Positions 1 to 8,800 of a stretch of DNA of 15,670 bases are shown here, piece after piece (positions within the stretch are counted from its first letter, which is position 1; every line of letters begins with the position of its first letter). Source of the DNA: Planctomicrobium sp. Lineage in GTDB: Bacteria; Planctomycetota; Planctomycetia; Planctomycetales; Planctomycetaceae. The translations under genes were made by a program, and so were the position numbers. The notes beneath the pieces are model-generated. The model was not told the origin of the DNA, ran no database searches, and worked only from the letters and a program-made list of their open reading frames with translations. The DNA lies in NCBI GenBank assembly GCA_029259835.1, contig JAJDEL010000831.1, positions 1 to 15,670 of the forward strand, in the 5' to 3' direction.

Positions 1-153
1 TGAAACACCTGAGTGGATTGAGCGTCTCGACCTTCGGAGTCGTCGTACAACCTAAGGCATTCCCGAGCGGCTCGCACTCGTATTGTGGTGTTGCTCGAAA
101 CTCCCACGCCAACGCCCGTCTGGCCGATTCTATTCGCTGGAGACTGAATCGCA

Positions 154-657
154 TCAGCTATCTTCTCGCGCTGGATCGGTGAGGCCAGGCAGCCCGTCAA
201 TGCTTGACTGATTGTTCTCGGATTGATAGTCATGCAAGCCCTCTTCACCTTTTTGAATTGCCCATTTCGTTGACAGTTCACGTTCAGCCGAGAAAGACAT
301 CAACGGAACGCCAAACCCGCAAGAGTCTGAATTTCGGTCACACGGCACACGAATAATGGACCGCAGACCCACCAGCGGAGGAAACAAGTCGCGAAGCTGT
401 TTAAATTCGTCGTGATTTGATTCGATCACATCTCCTTTACCATGTAATCGAACGATCTTCGGCGGACCTTCAAACGCACAAAACATCAGTACGATTCGCC
501 CATTCTCTTTGAGGTGTGCAATGGTTTCCAGGCCACTTCCTGTAAGGTCCGCAAAAGCGACGGTGGATTCATCGAGCACGCGAAACGAATCGAGTCCCTT
601 CGGCGACAAGTTGATGTGCCCCAATTCCGACAACGGCGCCGACGCAACAAAGAACAC
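154..657 (-). CDS. Pyridoxamine 5'-phosphate oxidase-related flavoprotein, probably 5'-truncated
   Basis: The 167-residue product resembles the pyridoxamine-5'-phosphate-oxidase-related (split-barrel, FMN-binding) family. Landmarks are NLSPKGLDSFRVL near residues 16-28, the block DLTGSGLETIAHLKENGR followed by IVLMFCAFEGPP (about 37-66), RLHGKG, then SDSCGFGVPLM (about 110-120) and the C-terminal KGEEGL and SIDGLPGL motifs. Family members are expected to bind a flavin and act in the cytoplasm; the substrate cannot be read from sequence. The only start in the open frame is a GTG at 657-655, which falls inside the first conserved strand (VFFVASAPL). The same frame continues upstream as RQP, matching the family, but meets a stop at 690-688 after unrelated residues, and no other frame supplies the missing 20-25 N-terminal residues. 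I therefore suspect a 5' truncation or rearrangement; the C-terminal part is intact. No neighbour suggests a pathway. Family assignment is confident; functionality is doubtful. Confidence 0.75.
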   Translation of the reverse strand: MFFVASAPLSELGHINLSPKGLDSFRVLDESTVAFADLTGSGLETIAHLKENGRIVLMFCAFEGPPKIVRLHGKGDVIESNHDEFKQLRDLFPPLVGLRSIIRVPCDRNSDSCGFGVPLMSFSAERELSTKWAIQKGEEGLHDYQSENNQSSIDGLPGLTDPAREDS

Positions 658-1133
658 CGGCTGCCGAAGAAGTCCGGCCCTCCAGTGTCAACCCATGAGT
701 CGCTGAACCGAAAAGCGTGATCTTTTGCATCGATGGAGTCGATAGGAAACTAACCGGGGGCTTGTCGACGCTGAAAGGATCAAACATTGCACACCGCTGC
801 AATTCAGCTTGTTTCCAATCGCGGTTGCTTGCATCAATTTCGCGGAGTTTTCAATTTCTCGAACTCGCAGACATCGTTTTCCCCGCCAGCAATTGAGCTG
901 CCTCCAAAGTCGTCTCTGTTGCATCAGCTGCAATGCCTTGCGTTCTCCTCAAGCTCGCGTCGGTGAAACTGGCCGACCTCCTTTTTAATGGCGATGCAAT
1001 CTGGACTTCGATAACCGATCCGTGCGCCGTCAAATTGATACGATCGCCGATTTTCCTAGCACGGTTTCGTGCATGAGGTGATCACGACCAGAAAGAAGCA
1101 ATCCGGAGGGCTCGAAAGCCTGACTTTTCTAAC

Positions 1134-1186
1134 TGCACCCGGTCACATCGACCGGCAGGACATTTTTTCGTGCGTCGACGTGCAGG
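1134..1186 (+). repeat. 53-bp hairpin repeat, copy 1
   Basis: This intergenic element matches positions 13500-13552 at 47 of 53 bases without gaps, in the same orientation. It starts TGCACCC and ends CGACGTGCAGG. The left part holds a perfect stem, CCGGTC / GACCGG with loop ACATC (1139-1155). A T-rich spacer follows, then a second small palindrome around GTCGAC (about 1173-1180). The layout of two small stems separated by a T-run resembles REP-like or other short dispersed extragenic repeats. No open reading frame explains the conservation. Confidence 0.75.
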
Positions 1187-1478
1187 ACCGGAGTAGGAAA
1201 AGGGAATGTCGAAACATAGCGGGGCGTGTTGTTTCGGAGCAGATTTGAGTAACACATCACTGGATTTAAGCGAATCGCTGAAGCCTGCTACATTAGCCTT
1301 GGTTTGGAATAATGATTGGGTTCGCCTCCGTTCATGACAGACAGAACGAGCCCATTCTCTTTGTTGTTCGTATTCAGTTTGGTCGCAAATCGATACTAAT
1401 GTAAATGCTTCCAAGGCGTTGATGAGGAGGGTGCATGTCACTTGGGCGGGGATTTCTAGCAATTTCAGCATGATTGCA

Positions 1479-1511
1479 TGGTTTTTGGAATAAAACCAGA
1501 ATAATGTCTAA
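1479..1511 (+). promoter_or_regulatory. Inverted repeat and candidate ECF-type promoter upstream of the sigma gene
   Basis: A perfect 7-bp inverted repeat, TGGTTTT (1479-1485) and AAAACCA (1492-1498) with a 6-base loop, lies 54 bases before the TTG start of the sigma gene. Overlapping it, GGAAT at 1487-1491 and GTCTAA at 1506-1511 loosely resemble ECF -35 and -10 elements, although the 14-base gap between GGAAT and GTC is shorter than usual. ECF sigma factors often drive their own operon, so an autoregulatory promoter here is reasonable. The inverted repeat is seen directly; its role as operator or promoter is inference. Confidence 0.3.
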
Positions 1512-1552
1512 GAAGTCATGTCCTATCGGGTCCTACTCTCAGAGAGGATGAA

Positions 1553-2149
1553 TTGGTCGTGAATCGAACCAGCCAGATGCCGCAAGCGAGAGTTATGTTG
1601 AAACCGACTCCCCGAGTCAACGGTTCTGGTACCACTGGCGCGTGTGAACTCACGCTTCAGGGTTTGTTCGATTCTGAAGAAACTCCACTGCTGCGCTACG
1701 CATTTTCGCTGGTCGGTCGCCGCGCGGTCGCTGAGGAAATCGTGCAGGAAGTGTTTCTGCAACTACACACGCACTGGGATGATGTCGATTCTCCCAAAGC
1801 CTGGTTGTTTCGCAGCGTGCGCAATCGGGCCTACAAACACATCCGCGACAACAAACGAGAAATCCTCAACGATAACGACGGCAATTTGCAATCCTCTCTC
1901 GCTGAGGATGATTCGGGTGAGGCTTCGCTTGTACACATGGAGGCTATCGGAGCCCTGCGACAGATCCTGGAGGGACTCGACGAACCCGATCGGCAATTGG
2001 TGAAGTTGAAGTATTTCAGCGACCTCAAGTATCGCGAGATCAGTTCTGAAACTGGTCTGAACATCGGCAACGTCGGCTACCGATTGCACCATATTTTAAA
2101 AGAACTGGCAGACAAACTACGTAAACTTGGATTCGACGAAAAGTCATGA
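1553..2149 (+). CDS. ECF-family RNA polymerase sigma factor
   Basis: The 198-residue protein has both sigma-70 modules. Region 2 spans about residues 40-103, with the core-polymerase-binding helix AEEIVQEVFLQLH (60-72) and the -10-recognising segment SPKAWLFRSVRNRAYKH (80-96). After an acidic linker (about 104-127) comes region 4 (about 131-193), whose helix-turn-helix is YREISSETGLNIGNVGYRLH. It should direct RNA polymerase to a small regulon in response to its anti-sigma partner. The start is uncertain. TTG 1553 lies 4 bases after AGAGAGGA (1541-1548), GTG 1559 lies 10 bases after it and is at least as likely, and ATG 1577 and ATG 1595 are also in frame; region 2 is complete with any of them. 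The stop overlaps the next start in ATGA, implying translational coupling. Possible autoregulation is suggested by the upstream inverted repeat. Confidence 0.93.
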   Translation: MVVNRTSQMPQARVMLKPTPRVNGSGTTGACELTLQGLFDSEETPLLRYAFSLVGRRAVAEEIVQEVFLQLHTHWDDVDSPKAWLFRSVRNRAYKHIRDNKREILNDNDGNLQSSLAEDDSGEASLVHMEAIGALRQILEGLDEPDRQLVKLKYFSDLKYREISSETGLNIGNVGYRLHHILKELADKLRKLGFDEKS

Positions 2150-5100
2150 ACGAAGAATCACATCATCCATCGATTGAACCGCAACTCGAAGCACGGATTG
2201 TCGCTCTCGTATTGGGCGAAGCGTCCGAATTTGAACGTGATGAACTACATCGCCTCATCGAGGAGCGACCGGAACTGGCGGCGTTCTTTTTGCAAATGCA
2301 ATGCATGCATGGATTACTACAAGATGTTGGCGCAGGTGAGTTCGTGGAAGAAGATGAGGACTGGAAGCTACCTGCTGAAAGACGCAACGCAGTCCTGGCC
2401 GTGATTCGAGGAGAAGCGACGGTTCAAACGTCGGCATCAAACATCAACGATTCTGTTCAGCAGCAAGTGCCTGGCAAACGAAACTGGCGATGGAACCTGA
2501 CCGGGATCGCAGCGGTTCTTTGTGTCGTTGGATTCTTCGGAATCATGGCGCTGCCGTCATTCTTTACACCTGAATCCATAATAGATTTTCGAGGGGGCCA
2601 GTGGGGCGTCGCCCAGGTTAATGATCCAGTTGTGGTGACACCGTACTTTTCGATGAACCAATCGACATCGAAGGGCTGGTTGTCTTCGAGACTTGACTTC
2701 GAAGATGGTCGCGCTGAGACAGATGTGGAGCAGCAACTATCGAAATCTTCGTGGTTCGAACGCGACAATCGGAAGAACTCAGAATCTGCTCTTTCGTCGA
2801 TCCGGGACACACTTAAGGCGGATGGTGCTCTACCGAGCGGCCACTACCTGAAGGATGACGTCCAATTCTTTCCTGCGGGACCAGTGTTGGGTCTTCCGAA
2901 GAACGCCGTCGCTCAACCCGAATTCATCAGTGCGTTTGGAGAAATGAATCTCCCGGCGCCTGCGGTTGTGGACGGAACAGAGTCAACACGACGAACGGAC
3001 GACGACTCTGAACTCATCGCCAAAAATGAAGGCGCGTGGCGTTTTCAAAAATTGAGGGAAGAGGATCGCAATGGCAACGGTCTGGCGGATTCGCAGCCGA
3101 CCATCTCGGGTGAAAGTGAACCGGACTTGTCTTTTACCGAAGGGGCTGACATCGGTGCTGAAGCCAGCGACTCAACAATAGCGGCAATACGATTGAGGAC
3201 GGGTGTCGCTGATGGTGAGGCACTTCTCACCAATGCACTCAGTTCGCTTTCGGCTGCAGAAGGCACAGACAGCAACGGCAAATCAGATGCTCCTTTACCT
3301 GCGATGAATCGTGAAATTGAAGAGTTGAGTATTAGCGGGACGGCGCAGGGTGTGTCGCGTAGGCATCCCGTCGCGGATCTTGTAGTCCCGATTGATCAGT
3401 TCGGAGACTCTCCGTTCGGAGGGTCAAATAAGTCTCCGCCTGGGATGCAAAACCCCGGTTCTCAAACATCTGGTCCAGGGCCAGGGCAAACTCAACTCCA
3501 GTTGGGTGAAATTGATAACAAGAGTCGTGATTTCTCGATTGACCAGTTGGCATCGCCGGCGGGTGAAAACGGAAATGACAGCGTGCGTATCTTGAATGAA
3601 ACGAAGTGGATGGCAAACATCGACCGCGTGGACTCGTCAGAAGCTGCCGAAGGAACAGTGGACAAGAGGCTCGGCGATCTCTTCGAGAGGGGTGGTCGCA
3701 GATTTGGCACGGCGACAGGCAACAAAGGATTTGGCGGTGGTGGCGGATTTGGCTCTAACCTTCCCTCCGATGAATGGGAAAAAAAGATGCCGGCAGACGC
3801 AAAAGGCGTCGCAAAGGAGGAGCAGGAAGGCTTCGCCAGTTTCGATGATTCTGGGGTAGAGACATTACCTCGATACAGAGTTCCTGCCAGTGGCTTAATG
3901 AGTAAAACGAGAACAATCGATGAGTTGACTGGCAAGGAGAGTTTGGACTTAATTAACGAATCGAAAGCTCTGTCAATTCCCACAAATGAATCAGAGGTCC
4001 CGCGTGGTGTGGACAGGAAAACAGGGACGCGCATCGTTTCCGGTAAAGACACATTATCGTTTGAAAAGAAAAAAAAGGTCGGCGAAATGCGGCCTGGTGA
4101 TTATGCAGAGCGAGATTATGGTTTGGCTCAAGAAAACCAAGAGTCATTAGGCATTCATAAACCAGTTCCAGCGCCAGTAACGGGGGCTGGGGTTGTTCAG
4201 TCCAGGCAGAATCACACCGTGGACGGCTTCAACTCCTCCGTGAAATCCTGGGAGAGACCTCCATCAAAGCAAAAAGAGCAACAAGTTGAATTGCAACGAG
4301 AATCCCGCGGACGAGGACTGGAAAAAAGAAGCTCCGGTTCCCGTTTCGGATATGTCGCTCCCGTGCTGGTTGATAAATCTAAATCAATGACGAGGCGAGC
4401 GGTGAAGAGAATCGCGGCGCCTGCTGGTCTTAATGAAAAAGCTGCGGCAGAAGAAGCTTTCTCCACCTTCTCACTGCACGTGAGCGACGTTTCTTTCAAA
4501 CTGGCCTTGGCAGCTCTCGCCCGTGGTGAATGGCCGGAGGCTGCAAAGGTTCGCATCGAAGAGTTCGTCAACGCTTTTGATTACGGCGATCCAATGCCGC
4601 GCAAAGGTGAAAAAGTTGCCTGTCACGTAGAACAGTCGATTCATCCCTTTGTTCAACAGCGGAACCTGTTACGCGTCTCCATGCGTACGGCTGCGGCGGG
4701 ACGTTCCAGCAACACACCTCTGCGATTGACGTTCCTGCTGGACAATTCTGGTTCGATGGAACGGATTGACCGTCAGCAAACCGTACGTCGCGCCTTTGCT
4801 CTGCTGGCTCAACAATTAACGCCGAACGATCAGGTCACGCTGATTAGTTTTGCACGCCAACCACGACTTTTGGCTGACAAAGTCAGTGGTGCCGAAGCGG
4901 GAAAACTTGTCAGACTCATTGACAAACTGCCGAGTGAAGGTGGCACCAACATCGAAGCCGCCTTGCAGCTCGCCTTTGAAAAAGCACGGGAGCAACAGAC
5001 ACCAGATGCCCAAAACCGCATCATTTTGCTGACCGATGGCGCAGTCAATTTGGGTGATGCCAACCCAGATAGTCTTTCACAAATGGTCTTGGCAATGCGA

Positions 5101-5760
5101 AACTCAGGAATCGCATTTGATGCCGCTGGAATCAGCGCTGAAGGTTTGAATGACGAAGTCCTTGAAGCACTCACGCGAAAAGGGGATGGTCGGTACTACT
5201 TGCTTGATTCACTCGAAGCCGCCGATGACGGCTTTGCACGTCAAATTGCCGGCGCCCTGCGTCCGTCCGCTAAGAACGTGAAAGTGCAAATTGAGTTCAA
5301 TCCAAAACGTGTGGGCCGCTACAAACTGCTTGGCTTTGAGAAGCACATCTTGAAAAAAGAAGATTTTCGTAATGATCAGGTAGACGCGGCCGAGATGGCA
5401 GCGGCTGAAGCCGGGGTCGCGTTGTATCAATTTGAAGCCAAACCGGATGGCGAAGGGGATGTCGGTTCGGTGTCAGTGCGATTTCGTGACTTGTCGACCG
5501 GACAAATGATTGAAAATCGATGGCCCATTCCCTACGAAGCCGCCGCGCCACGTGCAGACCAGGCAGCTCCGTCGCTTCGCATCGCTGCCTCTGCTGCTCT
5601 GCTCGCTGCAAAACTGCGAGGCGAACCGCAGGGAGAAACCGTCGACTTGCAAACGTTGTCCCATCTGATTTCCGGATTGCCCGATCAGGATCGCAATGAC
5701 ATGCGGGTTCAACAGCTGCAACAGATGATCGGACAAGCTCGGCAAATGAGCGAAAAATAA
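2146..5760 (+). CDS. Membrane-anchored anti-sigma-like protein with YfbK-type vWA and DUF3520 domains
   Basis: The 1204-residue protein starts at an ATG overlapping the sigma stop by 4 bp. Residues 1-100 resemble the cytoplasmic head of planctomycete anti-sigma proteins (ALVLGEASEFERDELHRLI followed by ERPELAAF) but lack the HxxxCxxC zinc motif. One membrane helix lies at about 116-137. Residues 140-765 are a long low-complexity, probably disordered linker with a Gly-rich patch near 529-538. The C-terminal third is YfbK-like: a vWF_A N-terminal domain from FSTFSLHVSD (772-781); a vWA domain with MIDAS residues DNSGS (from D866), Thr934 in GGTN and Asp964 in LLTDG; then a DUF3520-type tail with DFRNDQVDAAE (1073-1083). 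The MIDAS set looks complete, so metal-dependent ligand binding is likely. By topology the head is cytoplasmic and the vWA domain outside. Anti-sigma activity is inferred from operon position and head similarity. Confidence 0.88.
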   Translation: MNEESHHPSIEPQLEARIVALVLGEASEFERDELHRLIEERPELAAFFLQMQCMHGLLQDVGAGEFVEEDEDWKLPAERRNAVLAVIRGEATVQTSASNINDSVQQQVPGKRNWRWNLTGIAAVLCVVGFFGIMALPSFFTPESIIDFRGGQWGVAQVNDPVVVTPYFSMNQSTSKGWLSSRLDFEDGRAETDVEQQLSKSSWFERDNRKNSESALSSIRDTLKADGALPSGHYLKDDVQFFPAGPVLGLPKNAVAQPEFISAFGEMNLPAPAVVDGTESTRRTDDDSELIAKNEGAWRFQKLREEDRNGNGLADSQPTISGESEPDLSFTEGADIGAEASDSTIAAIRLRTGVADGEALLTNALSSLSAAEGTDSNGKSDAPLPAMNREIEELSISGTAQGVSRRHPVADLVVPIDQFGDSPFGGSNKSPPGMQNPGSQTSGPGPGQTQLQLGEIDNKSRDFSIDQLASPAGENGNDSVRILNETKWMANIDRVDSSEAAEGTVDKRLGDLFERGGRRFGTATGNKGFGGGGGFGSNLPSDEWEKKMPADAKGVAKEEQEGFASFDDSGVETLPRYRVPASGLMSKTRTIDELTGKESLDLINESKALSIPTNESEVPRGVDRKTGTRIVSGKDTLSFEKKKKVGEMRPGDYAERDYGLAQENQESLGIHKPVPAPVTGAGVVQSRQNHTVDGFNSSVKSWERPPSKQKEQQVELQRESRGRGLEKRSSGSRFGYVAPVLVDKSKSMTRRAVKRIAAPAGLNEKAAAEEAFSTFSLHVSDVSFKLALAALARGEWPEAAKVRIEEFVNAFDYGDPMPRKGEKVACHVEQSIHPFVQQRNLLRVSMRTAAAGRSSNTPLRLTFLLDNSGSMERIDRQQTVRRAFALLAQQLTPNDQVTLISFARQPRLLADKVSGAEAGKLVRLIDKLPSEGGTNIEAALQLAFEKAREQQTPDAQNRIILLTDGAVNLGDANPDSLSQMVLAMRNSGIAFDAAGISAEGLNDEVLEALTRKGDGRYYLLDSLEAADDGFARQIAGALRPSAKNVKVQIEFNPKRVGRYKLLGFEKHILKKEDFRNDQVDAAEMAAAEAGVALYQFEAKPDGEGDVGSVSVRFRDLSTGQMIENRWPIPYEAAAPRADQAAPSLRIAASAALLAAKLRGEPQGETVDLQTLSHLISGLPDQDRNDMRVQQLQQMIGQARQMSEK

Positions 5761-5880
5761 GCACGGATAACGACATGCAATTCGCAGTCACAGGAATTCA
5801 CTCCCCCGATGGGAGGTTGAAACAGAAAACGCAATCACTTCACGTTCCGAGCGGAATCGTACTCGAAGAAACAGACAGCC
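5761..5880 (+). other. 120-bp spacer between the vWA and giant genes with a small stem-loop
   Basis: This gap holds CTCCC (5801-5805) and GGGAG (5811-5815) around a 5-base loop, a weak hairpin with no following T-run, so it is not a typical terminator. No clear promoter or strong Shine-Dalgarno sequence precedes the next gene. The same orientation and short spacing are compatible with read-through transcription from the sigma-vWA pair. Confidence 0.3.
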
Positions 5881-8800
5881 ATGAACGAGATAGCACAGCC
5901 AATGTCCAGAAAATCTCTTCGCATCGTCACACAACTGAGTCTGCTGGGACTCATCAGTTTGATGAGCCTTCCTTGTCGCGCTCAAGAGGAGGCTGATCAA
6001 GCGAATATCAGCAGTTCCATTCGGAATGATGGAACCGGGACGATCGTCGTTGAAGCCCGTGGTCAATTACCGAAACCACCGGTTTTCTATACAGCCGGCG
6101 CCAACTCGACTGCACAAGTCGGATTGGAACACATTGAGCAAACCATTGAATTAGCGATCAAAGTTGTTCAGGGTGATGCCAAAACAATGAGCTTTGGAAT
6201 CAATGGGAAAGGCCAGGTGACCGAGGTTCAGGGCGAAAATCTGAGATCGTGGTCCGTTCGCCAGGCAGGTACTAAGCGTTTCCTCGATCTGCATGTGAAC
6301 GAGAAAATCACTGACCTCAAAGCTCAGGTCAAGATACGCTCCCGCAAACTCAATTTACAACTGCCTGTTGCAATCGATCTTACTCACCTCACGCCTGGAG
6401 ATTCTGTTGGCTTTGATTCGATCGTGAGTATCCACTACGCCTCAGGAATAGAGGGTGCAATCACGGCAGCAACAGGATTTGCACCACTCGATACAGATGG
6501 AGGGGGCAACCGTTTTCAATCCGCGACCGGTGGTCAAATTAAGCTCACCCTGAATCGTGCTGGTGCTTCGCCAGGCCCAATCGAGCTAACGGAGACCACG
6601 TTGAAGGGTGATGTGCATGCCAATGGAGATTCGATTCACTTTCAGTTTCTCGGCACAGCCCATGTCACAGAGCCTCATGCCGAAATCACCATTCTCTCTG
6701 GCAACGCAGCTGTTAACGAAGTGCCGACCGATGCCAACTATCGCCTGCGGCTTTCAACAGAAGGCGGTCACTCAGTCTACAAACTGATATTTTCCAAGGT
6801 AGGAACGTTTCCGGTGAAACTGAATTTTGTCGCTGCTTTGGCCTCTCCCGCTGCCAACGGTCGAAGCATGGATTTCACGATTGCCGCCAGCGCTGTCGTG
6901 CCGTTGACGCTGAGTGGACTCGAGTCGAATCTCGAATTTCATCGAGACCAAGAATCGGTCGTGCCGCTGCGTGACAACGACAGTTGGTTGGGATTTTTGC
7001 CAGCAACCGGCCGGGCGAAACTACAATGGAAAACCGCACGTAAAACTGGCGAGGGAAAGCTGTTTTTCTCCACGACCGGACGCATTGATTCAAATGTCGG
7101 CGCGGGACTTCTGCGTCAGGATCATGTCATTGACTACCAGATTCTTCAGGGGGAACTGGACTCTTTTCGCATTCTGCTGCAAGGACCTGGAGAAATACTC
7201 GACGTCGAGGGCAGCAACATTGTTGCATGGAAAGTCATCACCCTGGGTGTAGATCGCCATTTGGAAGCAACTCTCAGCCAGCCGGTCACGGGCACTGGTC
7301 AGATTAAGGTCCGTAGTCAAACTCCGCTTGGCGCATTTCCAGTGCGTGTCGAAGGACTACGATTGAATCCTGTCGGCGCTCTCCGACATTCAGGTCATTT
7401 GCGACTTACCAATATCGGATCGGTGCGTTTAGAACCTACTGCGCTGAGCGGCATGACTCAGTTGGCACCTGAACAGTTTCCCGGCGATGCGATCAAAGCT
7501 CGCCAGATATTTGTTTACCGCTTCCCCGCAGCCGCTCACTCGTTCACCGTTGCTGCGGATCGCATTGAATCGGAAGTCAATATCTCCGAACTGGTTCTCT
7601 ATCAACTCGCCGAAACCGATCGAGTCATCAAAGCGGACATTGAACTTGACGTTCGCGAAGCACCGATTCGCGAGTGGGATTTCGGCATTCCTTCGGACTA
7701 TTCAGTTGTCTCGGTCACGGGCGCGAGCGTGGCGGATTACATCGCAGCGTCGACAGTTGCAGACGGTCGTCGCAATCTGAAAGTTGTGTTCGGTAAAGAC
7801 GTTGTCGGACGGCATTTGGTGACGCTGCATCTGGAAAAGAGTGAAGCTGCCGCTGCAGGGAACTGGGTTTTGCAACGAATTGATTACCCTGGAGCAAAAA
7901 CGGTGCGTGGTGCAATCGGAATCGTTGGTGCGCCCGGCTTTCGAGTCTCAGTTGGACAAACGGATTTGCTGGTGGAAAAGCCGTTGTCCTACTTTCCTAA
8001 ACCCTCGGCGCATCTTCAGCAGGCCTTTCGAATTCGTGAGCCTGGCTGGTCAGCGACGATGCAGGTTGAGCTGCTTGACAGGAGTGTGCAGTCCGATGTG
8101 TTTCATCTTTATTCATTGAGCCAAGAAACTGTTTATGGCAGCGCATTGATCAACTACTTCGTCACAGGTGCACCGGTCTCCGAGTGGAAGTTTGCAGTGC
8201 CCGAAACGATGGGCAAGGTGATGGTCGATGGCCAGGACGTCCGCACTTGGCGCAGAGAAGCCGATATGTTGACCGTTTCTCTCCATCAGCCAGTAATGGG
8301 CGCGTACACCCTGTTAGTGACCTTTGAAGAGAAACCGGACAAAAGCAAAGCGACTTTCCAGGCGGGGCAGATTTCGCCGACCGGAGTACAGGGCGAGCGT
8401 GGTTACATCCAGGTCGTCAGCCCCATGCAAGTGGAAATCGAGACTGTATCGATTTCCGAAGACATCCTGAAACTTGATCCACTGGAATTGCCCGCGGAGT
8501 TCCGCTTGCTGAGCACGGCACCTCCTTTGGGAACGTGGCAGTACACTGATCGTCCGTTCGAGCTGAATCTGAAAGTCAACTGGTTTCAGCCAGGCACAAC
8601 GGTGACTCAAGTGGTTGAATTCTCAGAAGCCAACAGCCGCGTTTCTCAAGACGGTGAGTTGGTGACGGACGTGCTGTACTATGTCAAATCACGTGGGCAG
8701 CGCACATTCAAAATCAAGATACCGGGTGAACCCGTGCGTCTTTGGGCGGTTTCCGTGAACGGACAGCCGGTGACCGCACGACAAGCGGACGACGCCACAT

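Larger units (their letters stand above)
658..1552. other. Gene-poor stretch between the flavoprotein gene and the sigma gene
   Basis: No intact gene is convincing over these roughly 900 bases. On the minus strand one frame is open from 1081 to 854 and reads protein-like (for example ADATETTLEAAQLLAGKT), then hits a TGA at 853-851. It continues in the same frame as KLREIDASNRDWKQAEL and beyond, down to about 569. This could be a decayed gene, but I recognise no family. A minus-strand frame at 1471-1082 overlaps the hairpin repeat at 1134-1186 and has no family features. The right end carries an inverted repeat and the probable promoter zone of the sigma gene. Confidence 0.5.

Noticed and set aside
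2..55. Possible C-terminal end of a plus-strand gene stopping at 53-55
   Set aside because: Only 17 codons are visible and another frame (3-182) is also open; nothing identifies a gene.
1082..1471. 129-codon minus-strand open frame upstream of the sigma gene
   Set aside because: It runs through the 53-bp repeat, has no recognisable motif and an odd composition; the repeat's conservation is explained by hairpin structure, not by coding.
3492..4052. 186-codon minus-strand open frame
   Set aside because: It lies antisense within the linker of the vWA gene, whose frame is uninterrupted; Pro/Ser-rich composition is the expected shadow of that sequence.
5801..5815. Terminator between the vWA and giant genes
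   Set aside because: The 5-bp stem has no T-run and the spacing favours a shared transcript.
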